Program-made: the position numbers and the translations under genes | The notes under the pieces: generated by a model | Seen by the model: only the letters and a program-made list of their open reading frames with translations | Database searches by the model: none | What the model was told of the DNA's origin: nothing | Part shown: one piece after another, positions 7,768 through 16,094 of the stretch | Position numbering within the stretch: the first letter of the stretch is position 1 | Layout of the letters: each line of letters begins with the position of its first letter | Source: Catellatospora bangladeshensis | GTDB lineage: Bacteria > Actinomycetota > Actinomycetes > Mycobacteriales > Micromonosporaceae | Length of the DNA: 64,000 bases | Assembly (NCBI RefSeq): GCF_016862575.1 | Contig: NZ_BONF01000033.1 | Span: 88,529-152,528, forward strand | Reading direction: 5' to 3'

Positions 7768-8679
7768 GTGCGCAACTGGCTCTACAAAGCGGACACACAG
7801 CTGTCGCCGTACGTCTACATCTCGCCGTTCTTCCTGCTCTTCGCGGTCTTCGGGCTGTTCCCGCTCGGCTACACCGCCTGGGTGTCGCTGCACGACTGGA
7901 CGCTGCTCTCCGACGAGCACCCGTTCACGGGGCTGGCCAACTACCGCGAGCTGCTGGCCGACCCGTACTTCTGGAACGCCCTGCGCAACACGATCTCGAT
8001 CCTGCTGCTGTCCACCGTGCCGCAGCTGATCTTCGCGCTGATCCTGGCGCACCTGGTGAACCGGCGGCTGCGCGCCAAGACGCTGTGGCGGCTGGGCATG
8101 CTGCTGCCGAACGTCACCAGCGTCGTCGCGGTCGTCGTCATCTTCAGCCAGCTCTTCGGCCGCGACTTCGGCCTGATCAACTGGCTGCTGGACAGCTTCG
8201 GCCTGGGCCGCATCGACTGGCAGGCGGGCGTCGCCTCCTCGCACGTGGCCATCGCCGCGATGATCACCTGGCGCTGGACCGGCTACAACGCGCTGATCTT
8301 CCTGGCCGCGATGCAGGCGGTGCCGAAGGAGCTGTACGAGTCGGCGACGCTCGACGGAGCCACCCCCGGGCAGCAGCTCCGGAAGATCACCATTCCGTCG
8401 ATCCGGCCCACCATCATCTTCGTGGTCATCGTGTCCACCATCTACGGCCTGCAGGTCTTCGCCGAGCCGCAGCTGTTCGCCGGGGGCGGGCCCAACGGCA
8501 TCATGGGCGGCCCGGACCGGCAGTTCCAGACGCTGACGCTCTACATGTACGAGCACGGCTTCAACCGCGGCTTCGAGTTCGGCTACGCCTCCGCCACCGC
8601 CTGGGTGATGTTCGGCCTGATCGTGCTCATCGCCGGCGCCAACTACCTGATCACGCGACGTATCCGGAGCTCCCGATGA
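7768..8679 (+). CDS. Sugar ABC transporter permease, MalF/CebF type
   Basis: 303 residues with six hydrophobic segments; the cytoplasmic EAA-loop reads [20 protein letters not shown]. It forms the membrane channel with the next gene product. The GTG at 7768 is chosen because GAAGGAG precedes it by 6 bases; the frame is open further upstream to 7684, but those residues have no family resemblance. Its stop overlaps the ATG of the next gene (ATGA), so translation is coupled. Confidence 0.9.
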   Translation: MRNWLYKADTQLSPYVYISPFFLLFAVFGLFPLGYTAWVSLHDWTLLSDEHPFTGLANYRELLADPYFWNALRNTISILLLSTVPQLIFALILAHLVNRRLRAKTLWRLGMLLPNVTSVVAVVVIFSQLFGRDFGLINWLLDSFGLGRIDWQAGVASSHVAIAAMITWRWTGYNALIFLAAMQAVPKELYESATLDGATPGQQLRKITIPSIRPTIIFVVIVSTIYGLQVFAEPQLFAGGGPNGIMGGPDRQFQTLTLYMYEHGFNRGFEFGYASATAWVMFGLIVLIAGANYLITRRIRSSR

Positions 8680-9488
8680 CACGACGGCTCGTCTACCTGA
8701 CGCTCACCGGGATCCTGCTGCTGACCGCCTTCCCGCTGTACTTCAGCTTCGTGGTGGCCAGCCAGGACAACTCCGCCCTGTCCCAGGTGCCGCCGCCGGT
8801 GCTGCCCGGCGAGAACCTGTTCGAGAACATCCGGCGCGTCTTCGAGACCGTGCCGTTCGACCAGGCGCTGCTCAACTCGGTCATCGTGTCCTCGGCCAAC
8901 ACCGCGTCGGTGGTGCTGTTCTCCACGCTGGCCGGGTTCGCCTTCGCCAAGCTGAGGTTCCGGGGGCGCACGGCGCTGCTGCTCACCGTGGTCGGCACCA
9001 TGATGGTGCCCACCCAGCTGGGCATCATCCCGCTGTTCATGCTGATCAACGAGCTGGAGTGGCACGACACGCTGCTCGCGGTGATCGTGCCGGCGCTGGT
9101 CAACGCGTTCGGCGTGTTCTTCATGACGCAGTACCTGTCCGAGGCGCTGCCGACCGAGCTGCTGGAGGCCGGGCGCATCGACGGCGCCGCCACCCACCGG
9201 CTGTTCTGGCACGTGGTGCTGCCGGTGGCCCGGCCCGCCGCGGCCGTGCTCGGCATGCTGACCTTCCTCAACGTCTGGAACGACTACCTGTGGCCGCTGG
9301 TGGTGCTGGCCTCGCCGGAGAACCAGACCGTGCAGGTGGCGCTGTCCCAGCTGCGGGCCGGTTACGTGCAGGACTACTCGCTGGCGCTGACCGGCACGAT
9401 GCTGGCCACGCTGCCGCTGCTCATCGTGTTCGGCCTGCTCGGCAAGCAGCTCATCGGAGGCATCATGCAGGGCGCGGTGAAGGGATGA
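8676..9488 (+). CDS. Sugar ABC transporter permease, MalG/CebG type
   Basis: 270 residues, second membrane subunit of the importer. The EAA-loop is [23 protein letters not shown]. Hydrophobic segments begin with [21 protein letters not shown] and end with [15 protein letters not shown]. Its ATG overlaps the stop of the upstream permease by four bases, and its own stop overlaps the beta-glucosidase start in the same way, so all three proteins should be made in step. Confidence 0.92.
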   Translation: MTRRLVYLTLTGILLLTAFPLYFSFVVASQDNSALSQVPPPVLPGENLFENIRRVFETVPFDQALLNSVIVSSANTASVVLFSTLAGFAFAKLRFRGRTALLLTVVGTMMVPTQLGIIPLFMLINELEWHDTLLAVIVPALVNAFGVFFMTQYLSEALPTELLEAGRIDGAATHRLFWHVVLPVARPAAAVLGMLTFLNVWNDYLWPLVVLASPENQTVQVALSQLRAGYVQDYSLALTGTMLATLPLLIVFGLLGKQLIGGIMQGAVKG

Positions 9489-10885
9489 CCATGAAACAGA
9501 TCGCTGAGGAGACCACCCAGGCGGCGCCGCTGCGCTTCCCGGAGGGGTTCCGGTGGGGCGCGGCGACGGCGGCGTACCAGATCGAGGGCGCGGCCACCGA
9601 GGACGGGCGCGGACCGTCCATCTGGGACGGCTTCGCGCGGCGGCCCGGCCGGGTGCACGGGGGCCACACCGGGGACGTCGCCTGCGACCACTACCGGCGT
9701 TACCGCGAGGACGTCGGCCTGATGCGCGAGCTGGGCATCGGCACGTACCGCTTCTCGATCGCCTGGCCGCGGGTCAAGCCGGACGGCACCGGCCCCGTCA
9801 ACACCCGCGGCCTGGACTTCTACGACCGCCTGGTGGACGAGCTGCTCGCGGCCGGCATCGAGCCGATGGCCACCCTCTACCACTGGGACCTGCCGCTGGC
9901 GCTGGAGCACGGCGGCCGTGACGGGTGGGGCAACCGCGACACCGCGGCCTACTTCGCGGATTACGCCGCGGTGACCGCGGCCCGGCTGGGCGACCGCATC
10001 GGCACCTGGACCACCCTGAACGAGCCCTGGTGCGCCGCGTTCCTCGGCTACGCCAGCGGCGACCACGCGCCCGGCCGCACGGACAACCGCACCGCCTTCC
10101 GCGCCGCACACCACCTGATGCTCGGACACGGCCTGGCCGCCCAGGCGCTGCGCGCGGCCGGGGTGCGCGAGCTGTCGCTCACCCTCAACCTGGCCCGGAT
10201 CAGCCCCGCCGACCCCGCCGACCCGCACGACCGCGCCGCGGCGCGCCACGTCGACGGCGTACTGAACCGGATCTTCCTCGACCCGGCCCTGCGCGGGGAG
10301 TATCCGGCCGACATGCTCGCCCTCTTCGACCGTTTCGGCGCCACCGACGCGATCCACGACGGCGACCTGCCGACCATCGCCACCCCGATCGACCTGCTGG
10401 GCATCAACTACTACCAGCCCGCCCTGGTCAAAGCCCAGATCGGCGCCCCGGCAACGCCGATGTACCCCGGCACCGAGGGCGTCGCCTTCCTGCCCCTACC
10501 CGGCCCGGTCACCTACATGGGCTGGCACATCGACCCCACGGGCCTCTCCGACCTGCTGCTCCGCCTGTCGCACGACTACCCCGGCACCCCGCTGATGGTC
10601 ACCGAGAACGGCGCCGCCTACTACGACGAACCCGACGGCGACCGCGTAGCCGACCCCGACCGCATCGCCTACCTCGACGGCCACCTCCGCGCCGTCCACG
10701 CGGCCCTCACCGCCGGCGCCGACGTCCGCGGCTACCTGGCCTGGTCGTTCCTCGACAACTTCGAGTGGGCCTTCGGCTACGACAAGCGCTTCGGCCTCGT
10801 CTACGTCGACTACCCCACCCAGCGCCGTATCCCCAAGGACTCCGCCCTCTGGTACCGCACCCTGACCCGCACCAACACCCTCTGA
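9485..10885 (+). CDS. GH1 family beta-glucosidase
   Basis: 466 residues, cytosolic retaining beta-glycosidase that would hydrolyse the imported beta-glucoside to glucose. The acid/base Glu180 is in LNEPW and the nucleophile Glu374 is in VTENGAAYY. The N-terminal [18 protein letters not shown] and the C-terminal [19 protein letters not shown] are typical of GH1. No signal peptide is seen, matching intracellular action after ABC import. The ATG at 9485 overlaps the permease stop; a second in-frame ATG lies at 9491. It is the last gene of the operon, followed by palindrome C. Confidence 0.95.
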   Translation: MTMKQIAEETTQAAPLRFPEGFRWGAATAAYQIEGAATEDGRGPSIWDGFARRPGRVHGGHTGDVACDHYRRYREDVGLMRELGIGTYRFSIAWPRVKPDGTGPVNTRGLDFYDRLVDELLAAGIEPMATLYHWDLPLALEHGGRDGWGNRDTAAYFADYAAVTAARLGDRIGTWTTLNEPWCAAFLGYASGDHAPGRTDNRTAFRAAHHLMLGHGLAAQALRAAGVRELSLTLNLARISPADPADPHDRAAARHVDGVLNRIFLDPALRGEYPADMLALFDRFGATDAIHDGDLPTIATPIDLLGINYYQPALVKAQIGAPATPMYPGTEGVAFLPLPGPVTYMGWHIDPTGLSDLLLRLSHDYPGTPLMVTENGAAYYDEPDGDRVADPDRIAYLDGHLRAVHAALTAGADVRGYLAWSFLDNFEWAFGYDKRFGLVYVDYPTQRRIPKDSALWYRTLTRTNTL

Positions 10886-10903
10886 CCCGGCCCTCTCTCA
10901 AGT

Positions 10904-10980
10904 GCGTCGATCTTGCGTGAACTGTGGGTGCGACACGCCTTTTTCGGGCATATCCCTAACAGTTCGCGCAAGATCGACGC
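10904..10980. repeat. Family C long inverted repeat at a convergent gene end
   Basis: Arms of 22 bases (10904-10925 and 10959-10980), starting GCGTCGATCTTGCG, match at 21 positions. The loop contains GCGACACGCC, which also occurs in the loop of B1. It lies between the convergent ends of the beta-glucosidase and serine protease genes, so it is likely a two-way terminator (inferred). Confidence 0.82.
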
Positions 10981-10993
10981 GATCATGAGGGGG

Positions 10994-11992
10994 TCAGTAC
11001 ACGGAGACGCCGTACTTGGTCAGGGCTTCTACGACGGGCTGGAAATAGGTGATGCCGCCGGTGCGGCAGTTGCCGGAGCCGCCGGAGGTGAGGCCGAGCG
11101 CGGTGCTGCCGGAGTAGAGCGGGCCGCCGCTGTCGCCGCCCTCGGCGCAGATGTCGGTGCGGATCATGCCCTTGACCGTGCCCTCGGCGTAGTGGACGGT
11201 GGCGTTGAGGCCGGTCACCGTGCCGGTCTTGGTGCCGGTGGTGCTGCCGCGGCGGGTGGCCGACTGGCCGACGACCGGGTTGGCGGCGGAGGAGAAGCCG
11301 CCGGTCTTGGTGACCGACGTGTTGGTGTAGCGCACGATGCCGTAGTCGTTGCCGGGGAAGCTGGTGCCGGTCCGGTCGCCGAGCTTGGTGCTGTGCGTCG
11401 AGTTGGAGAACCACTCGGTGGCCAGGTCGGTGCAGTGCCCGGCGGTGAGGAAGTAGTACGTGCTGCCGCTGCGGACGTTGAAGCCGAGCGAGCAGCGGTA
11501 GCCGCCGCCGTAGATCGCGTCGCCCGCGCCGATGGTCGGGGTGAGCCTGCCCTCGACCTGCTGGAGGCGGGCGGCGCCGCCGGAGCGGGCCACGGCCTGC
11601 GCGAGTCCGGTGTAGCGGGCGCCGGTGACCGTGCTGTCCACGTCCACGACGATCTGGTTGGTGACCGGGTCGATCGACCAGGCCGTGCCGACGACGCCGC
11701 GGTCCAGCGCTGCCATCAGGCGGTCGAGCTGCCGCGCGCTGCGGCTGACCAGGCGCGGCTGCGCCCCGGTGGCGCGTACCGCGTCGGCGGCGGCGGCGTC
11801 GGTGACGTTGACGACGGTGCGCCCGGCGGCGTCCACGTAGCTGCCCGCGGTGCGGTCGTCGCCCAGGGACGCGGCGATCGAGACGCCGTCCATCCCGGAC
11901 GGTGCCGCCTGCGCGGGTGCGGTGATGCCGGCGAGACCGGCCGCCACGGTGGCAGCGGTGGTGATCGCCAGGACCAATCTGGTGGCCTTCAC
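10994..11992 (-). CDS. Secreted S1-family serine protease, streptogrisin/alpha-lytic type
   Basis: 332 residues made as a preproprotein. A signal peptide ending near TAPAQAAP is followed by a pro-region of roughly 130 residues and a chymotrypsin-fold catalytic domain. The triad is His186 (TAGHC), Asp216 (NDYGIV) and Ser288 (GGDSGGPL), with flanking cysteine pairs (YRCSLG...GHC and DICAEGG...GNC) expected to form disulfides. The GTG at 11992 is selected because GGGGAGG lies just upstream; a longer frame to 12058 has no signal peptide at its start. Likely an extracellular scavenging protease; specificity is not predicted. Confidence 0.92.
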   Translation of the reverse strand: MKATRLVLAITTAATVAAGLAGITAPAQAAPSGMDGVSIAASLGDDRTAGSYVDAAGRTVVNVTDAAAADAVRATGAQPRLVSRSARQLDRLMAALDRGVVGTAWSIDPVTNQIVVDVDSTVTGARYTGLAQAVARSGGAARLQQVEGRLTPTIGAGDAIYGGGYRCSLGFNVRSGSTYYFLTAGHCTDLATEWFSNSTHSTKLGDRTGTSFPGNDYGIVRYTNTSVTKTGGFSSAANPVVGQSATRRGSTTGTKTGTVTGLNATVHYAEGTVKGMIRTDICAEGGDSGGPLYSGSTALGLTSGGSGNCRTGGITYFQPVVEALTKYGVSVY

Positions 11993-12153
11993 ATGTCCTC
12001 CCCTGATGAGGCCGCCCGGTGGGGCGGCGCCTACATCGATTGATGGACATGGTTTCAAGCCGTTTATGTGCTGATCAACGACCTTTCGGCGGGTATGCCG
12101 TCACGCCGCCCACGACATGGCACGTGTCACGGGCGGTGTGGCCGGGTCCGCGG

Positions 12154-12708
12154 TCAGGCGCTCGGCGCCTCGAAGATGAGGCAGGTCGACGTCGCATGCG
12201 CGAGCAGGCGGCCCTGCTCGTCGGTGAGCTGTGCCTGGGCCAGCGCGGTGCGGCGGCCCCGGGAGATGACCGTGCCCTCGCAGCGCAGCATGCCGGAGCC
12301 GACGGTGACCGGGCGCAGGAACTTCGTGGTCAGGTCCAGCGACGTGTAGCCCGTGCCGGCGGGCAGCGTGGTGTGCACCGCGCATGCCGCGGCCGTGTCC
12401 AGCAGCGTGGCCAGGATCCCGCCGTGCACCCCGCCCAGCGGGTTGTAGTGGAACTCCTGGGCGCGCATGGTCACCACGACTCGGCCCTCCTCGGCCTGCA
12501 CGCTGTCCATGCCGAGCAGGTGCATCACCGGCGGGGCGGGCAGCTCGCCGCGGCCCATCGCGTGCAGCAGCTCCAGACCGGTCATGGTGCCCAGCGCGGC
12601 GGCGTTGCGGAGCGGGTCGGACCAGCTGAAGGTGCGGGTGCGCGCCGCGTCCGCCACGGCGCCGGCCGGGGACTCGGGTGCGGTCGGCTCGGTCTGGGTC
12701 TGCGTCAT
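12154..12708 (-). CDS. PaaI-type hotdog-fold acyl-CoA thioesterase
   Basis: 184 residues. The hotdog segment FHYNPLGGVHGGILATLLDTAAACAV holds the His-Gly-Gly turn and acidic residue at the start of the central helix that are typical of PaaI/4HBT thioesterases, and a T-K-F-L-R-P strand follows. The first 50 residues are a variable Thr/Pro/Ala-rich extension. The ATG at 12708 has CAGGCT six bases upstream and no Shine-Dalgarno, suggesting a leaderless mRNA. It is divergent from the HxlR regulator, with a dyad between them, so it is the likely target of that regulator. Confidence 0.85.
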   Translation of the reverse strand: MTQTQTEPTAPESPAGAVADAARTRTFSWSDPLRNAAALGTMTGLELLHAMGRGELPAPPVMHLLGMDSVQAEEGRVVVTMRAQEFHYNPLGGVHGGILATLLDTAAACAVHTTLPAGTGYTSLDLTTKFLRPVTVGSGMLRCEGTVISRGRRTALAQAQLTDEQGRLLAHATSTCLIFEAPSA

Positions 12709-12730
12709 GGACTCAGCCTGGCAGCGGTTT

Positions 12731-12755
12731 GCTGAGTCTGTCAACGAGACTTAGC
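12731..12755. promoter_or_regulatory. Putative HxlR operator between divergent genes
   Basis: GCTGAGTCT and AGACTTAGC are inverted around 7 bases (8 of 9 positions pair). The dyad overlaps the TAGCCT hexamer of the HxlR gene (12752-12757) and lies just upstream of that of the thioesterase gene, so one bound dimer could control both. Confidence 0.6.
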
Positions 12756-12763
12756 CTGGAGTA

Positions 12764-13252
12764 GTGAGACCTACCGCACTCGACTGGTCGACCGAGAACT
12801 GCACCGTCGCCCGCGCGATGGAGGTGCTCGGCGAGCGCTGGACCCTGGTCGTGCTGCGGGAGGTGTTCAACGGCATCCGCCGCTTCGAGGAGATGCGCGA
12901 GCACAGCGGCATCCCGCGCCAGGTCCTCACCAACCGCCTGCACATGCTCGTCGAGCAGGGTGTGCTCCGGCGCGTGCCCTACCGGGAGCCCGGCGAACGC
13001 GAGCGCCACGAGTACCGGCTCACCGAGAAGGGCTTCGACCTCTACCCGGTGCTCGTCGCGGTCCGCGAGTGGGGCGACCGCTACCTCGCCGACCCCGCCG
13101 GCCCGCCCGTGGACATGGTGCACCGGGACTGCGGCTCGCCCGTACACACCCACCTGACCTGCGCCGAAGGCCACGAGATCGGCTCACCTCGCGAGGTAGC
13201 CACCCGCCCCGGCCCCGGCGCCGTCCCCTCGAAAGGAAGGGCACCTTCTTAA
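12764..13252 (+). CDS. HxlR-family winged-helix regulator
   Basis: 162 residues. The winged helix reads CTVARAMEVLGERWTLVVLREV through RRFEEMREHSGIPRQVLTNRL; Cys13 is at the position that senses electrophiles or redox state in HxlR/HypR proteins. A short Cys-containing tail (RDCGSPVHTHLTCAEGHE) could bind metal. The GTG start is 6 bases after TAGCCT, indicating a leaderless transcript. The protein ends in SKGRAPS, which is encoded by repeat A4, so the normal stop has been replaced by one inside the repeat. Expected to repress the divergent thioesterase gene and itself. Confidence 0.88.
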   Translation: MRPTALDWSTENCTVARAMEVLGERWTLVVLREVFNGIRRFEEMREHSGIPRQVLTNRLHMLVEQGVLRRVPYREPGERERHEYRLTEKGFDLYPVLVAVREWGDRYLADPAGPPVDMVHRDCGSPVHTHLTCAEGHEIGSPREVATRPGPGAVPSKGRAPS

Positions 13253-13284
13253 CGCTATGCGTAGAGGAAGGGCACCTTCTTAAC
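13232..13284. repeat. Family A repeat, copy A4 (direct subtype)
   Basis: Two arms GGAAGGGCACCTTCTTAACG in the same orientation around GCTATGCGTAGA. The loop equals that of A1, but the second arm is flipped. The first arm contains the TAA stop of the HxlR gene. Confidence 0.9.
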
Positions 13285-13338
13285 GTCTCCCGGATACCGG
13301 GTCGCCGCGGTGGACCGAAGCTGGCAGCATGGCGGCAC

Positions 13339-14286
13339 GTGGAGCGAGTGCTGATCCTGCCGCCGAGAGTGACCGAGACCGGGCTCGCGTACGCCGACGC
13401 CGCCCGCCGTCGCGGCATGCGCGTCGAGACCGTGCACGGCTGGCGGCTGCCGGAGCACCTGGTCGGGCACCCCGGCGCGCACCTCTACGCCGGGCCGCTG
13501 TTCGCCGACGCCGTCGGCGCCGAGCTGGGGATAGGGCTGCTCGAACCGGACCCGGACTGGCTCGCCCGACTCCCTTGGGAGCTGACCCGGCGCGTCGTCG
13601 TGTTCACCACCCTGGCGCGGGCGCGCGAGCTGGACCGGCCCGCGTTCGTGAAGCCGCCGGACGACAAGAGCTTCCCGGCGCGGGTGTATCCGTCGGGCGC
13701 GGCGCTGCCGGGTCTCGACGTGCTGGACGGTGACACTCCGGTGCTGGTCAGCGACGTGGTGGAGTTCCAGGCCGAGTTCCGCTGCTTCGTCGCCGCGGGT
13801 GAGGTGCGGGCGGTCAGCCGGTACGCCGTCGGCGGCGAGCTGGACGTGGCGCCGGCCGGCGCCGACCCGCGTAGCGCGGATGCGGCGGCATTCGCCGGGC
13901 TGGCTTTTGCGAGTGGCCTTGCCGTGGCGCGGCCGGCCTGCCTCGGCACGACCGCAGCCGCGGCCACCGCAGGCGGGCCGGACGGCGCGGGCGGGCCGGG
14001 CGGTGCGAACGGGCGGGGCGCCGTGAACGGTGGCGAACGGCTCGGGGACGTCGGCCGGTCGGGGTTGCCGAGTGCGGTGGTGGTCGACGTCGGGCTGATC
14101 GCCGATCCGGGGAGCGGGCGTCCGGAGTGGGCGGTCATCGAGGCCAACGCGGCCTGGGCCAGCGGCCACTACGCGGCCGACGCCGACGCCGCGCTGGACG
14201 TGGCGCTGCGCTCGGCGATGCCGCGTGCGGAGATCGCGCCCGCGGATGTGCCGTACCTGCGCAATCTGCCGACTGTGGTGCGCTGA
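13339..14286 (+). CDS. ATP-grasp domain protein of unknown substrate (DUF4343-like)
   Basis: 315 residues. FVKPPDDKSFPARVY resembles the nucleotide-binding lysine strand of small ATP-grasp proteins, and AVIEANAAWASGHYA resembles the metal-binding end of the fold. Such enzymes join a carboxylate to an amine or thiol using ATP. About 30 residues rich in Gly/Ala/Asn (around GGPDGAGGPGGANG) interrupt the fold between FASGLAVARPA and SAVVVDVGLIADPG and look disordered. The GTG at 13339 is chosen since the following MERVLILPPR is the first conserved-looking strand. It ends 2 bases from the convergent lipoprotein gene. The substrate is not known. Confidence 0.75.
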   Translation: MERVLILPPRVTETGLAYADAARRRGMRVETVHGWRLPEHLVGHPGAHLYAGPLFADAVGAELGIGLLEPDPDWLARLPWELTRRVVVFTTLARARELDRPAFVKPPDDKSFPARVYPSGAALPGLDVLDGDTPVLVSDVVEFQAEFRCFVAAGEVRAVSRYAVGGELDVAPAGADPRSADAAAFAGLAFASGLAVARPACLGTTAAAATAGGPDGAGGPGGANGRGAVNGGERLGDVGRSGLPSAVVVDVGLIADPGSGRPEWAVIEANAAWASGHYAADADAALDVALRSAMPRAEIAPADVPYLRNLPTVVR

Positions 14287-14288
14287 CC

Positions 14289-14912
14289 TCAGCCGAGCCG
14301 GGACGGGCTGGGGGAGGCGGGGCCGCCGTTCTCGATGACGCCCAGGCAGATGGTCATGTTGGCGACGGCCATCGCGGGCAGGACCGTCGCGGCCTCGCGC
14401 ACCATGACGGATACCTGGAGGTAACGCGGGTTGCCCCGGAAATGGCGGCTCTCCAGCTTCGGCAGGGTGGCCCGGTAGAGGCCGCTCGCGGGGTCGAACC
14501 GCAGCTGCGCCTCGCCCTCGTAGCCGGTGCCGCCGAACAGGACGTACTGGGCGACGACCTTGACCGTCGCGTTGGACCCGTCGCGGTTGGTGACCTTCGT
14601 GGACACCGTGAACGCGGTGGGCAAGGGCAGCCCGCCGGCGCAGCGCGGGTCGTTGAACTCGCCGGGCGAGACCACCACGGTGCCGATGATCGGCCCGAGC
14701 GCGGCGGACGGTGTCGGTGACGTGCTCGCGGCCGGGGTCGGGGCCGCGGTCGTGGTCGGACGCGGCGACGGCGGGATGGCGACGGTCGGCGGGACGGGCT
14801 GGGCGGTGCTCGGGTCGTGCTGCCACGAGTCCCCGACGCCGATGCATCCCTGCAGGCTGAGCATGGTCGCGATCGCGAGCGCCCCGGCCGACAGCGCGCG
14901 GATGGTGATCAC
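14289..14912 (-). CDS. Putative lipoprotein with Pro/Thr/Ser linker
   Basis: 207 residues. A short signal peptide ends in LQGC with Cys23 as the lipidation site. Residues about 35-75 are a low-complexity Pro/Thr/Ser/Ala linker, then a globular domain with VVVSPGEFNDPRCAGG and YLQVSVMVREAATVLPAM. I do not recognise the domain. The GTG start has TAAGCT (14920-14925, minus strand) 7 bases upstream and no Shine-Dalgarno, pointing to a leaderless message. The gene converges on the ATP-grasp gene with only 2 bases between stops. Confidence 0.75.
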   Translation of the reverse strand: MITIRALSAGALAIATMLSLQGCIGVGDSWQHDPSTAQPVPPTVAIPPSPRPTTTAAPTPAASTSPTPSAALGPIIGTVVVSPGEFNDPRCAGGLPLPTAFTVSTKVTNRDGSNATVKVVAQYVLFGGTGYEGEAQLRFDPASGLYRATLPKLESRHFRGNPRYLQVSVMVREAATVLPAMAVANMTICLGVIENGGPASPSPSRLG

Positions 14913-14987
14913 CCGCGACAGCTTAGCGGCGCTGGCCCCCTCCCGCGGCCCTCCGCCCGCCCTCTCGCGCGTCGCCGCAGCGAGAGC

Positions 14988-15050
14988 CGTCGATCATGAA
15001 GTTAGGGGAGCGACACGCCGTCGAACACGCCCATAAGTTCATGATCAACG
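14988..15050. repeat. Family B inverted repeat, copy B1
   Basis: 63-base element with outer arms CGTCGATCATGAAGTT and its near-complement ending CAACG. The loop GACACGCCGTCGAACACGCC is also shared with B2 and B3. It contains the TGA stop of the LysR gene (15045-15047). Confidence 0.87.
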
Positions 15051-15992
15051 CGGGAGAGGGGGGTGGTGGGGGGAGAGGCGGACGGCTTCGGCGTAGGAGT
15101 CTTCGGCGTAGGTGATGAGGCGGGGGGAGACGTGGGCGGCGGGGGAGGAGGGGTGCCAGCCGATGAGGTGGCGCCAGCGGAGGGGGGTGCCGGCCAGGGG
15201 GACCACGCGGACGCCGGCGACCTCGCGGAAGGTGGGCTGGCAGAGGGCTACCACGTTGCCGCCGCGGACGAGGTCGGTGCAGCCGCCGAGGTCGTTCTCG
15301 TGGATGGGGGTGGGGGTGAAGCCGGCGCGGGCGCAGGCGGCGGCGAAGCATTCGGCGAAGCAGCCGTCGCCGGGGGTGGCCGCCCAGCGGGAGCCGGCCA
15401 GGGCGGCGAGCTCGACCTCGACGGCATCGGCGTAGGGGTGGGACTCGGGCAGCAGTGCGCACACCGGGGCCATGGCTACGGTGTGCCAGGTCAGGCGGCC
15501 CTCCTCGGGCGGGGAGGCGTCGCCGCAGGTGCCGATCAGCGCGAAGTCGAGCCTGGCGTCCAGCAGCATCGCGGCCAGCTCCGATGAGGACCAGGACGGG
15601 TACGTGCTCAGCTGGGCGCTGGGCTGCGCGGCGGCGAGCCGGTGCACCACGCCGCCGATGAGCGGGCCGTTGACCGCGCCGATGCGGTAGCCGGGCAGCC
15701 CGTCCTCGCCGCCGGCCTGCGCCGCCCCGGCGAACTGGGCCGCCTCCTCCTGCAGGCCCTGCACCGCGGGCAGCAGCACCCGGGCGCGGGCCAGCACCAG
15801 CTCGCCGAGCGGGGTGGGCCGGGCGCCCCGGCGGTCGCGCTCGAAGAGCTGTCCGCCGAAGGCGCGCTCGATGCGCTGGAGCTGCGTGGTGAGCGCGGGC
15901 GCGGCGAGGCCGAGCGCCGCCGCCGCCTTCGTGACGCTGCCGGCGTCGGCGATGGCGCAGACGACCCGCAGGTGCCGCAGCTCCAACCTCAC
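15045..15992 (-). CDS. LysR-family transcriptional regulator
   Basis: 315 residues. The N-terminal winged helix-turn-helix is LELRHLRVVCAIADAGSVTKAAAAL..APALTTQLQRIE and the rest is the effector-binding domain. The GTG start follows TAGCAT by 6 bases, without Shine-Dalgarno, suggesting a leaderless mRNA. It is divergent from the MFS transporter gene across 102 bases, the classical arrangement for a LysR protein controlling its neighbour, so an effect on the transporter is likely. The TGA stop lies inside palindrome B1. Confidence 0.9.
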   Translation of the reverse strand: MRLELRHLRVVCAIADAGSVTKAAAALGLAAPALTTQLQRIERAFGGQLFERDRRGARPTPLGELVLARARVLLPAVQGLQEEAAQFAGAAQAGGEDGLPGYRIGAVNGPLIGGVVHRLAAAQPSAQLSTYPSWSSSELAAMLLDARLDFALIGTCGDASPPEEGRLTWHTVAMAPVCALLPESHPYADAVEVELAALAGSRWAATPGDGCFAECFAAACARAGFTPTPIHENDLGGCTDLVRGGNVVALCQPTFREVAGVRVVPLAGTPLRWRHLIGWHPSSPAAHVSPRLITYAEDSYAEAVRLSPHHPPLPR

Positions 15993-16094
15993 CCGCCGAT
16001 GCTAAGGCCGCTCCCGGTGCCCCGTGAAGGGCTCTTTCCAGGATGGACGGAGATCGAAACCCGTCGGTAGGGTGCGGGTGGAGCGGGAGGTCGG

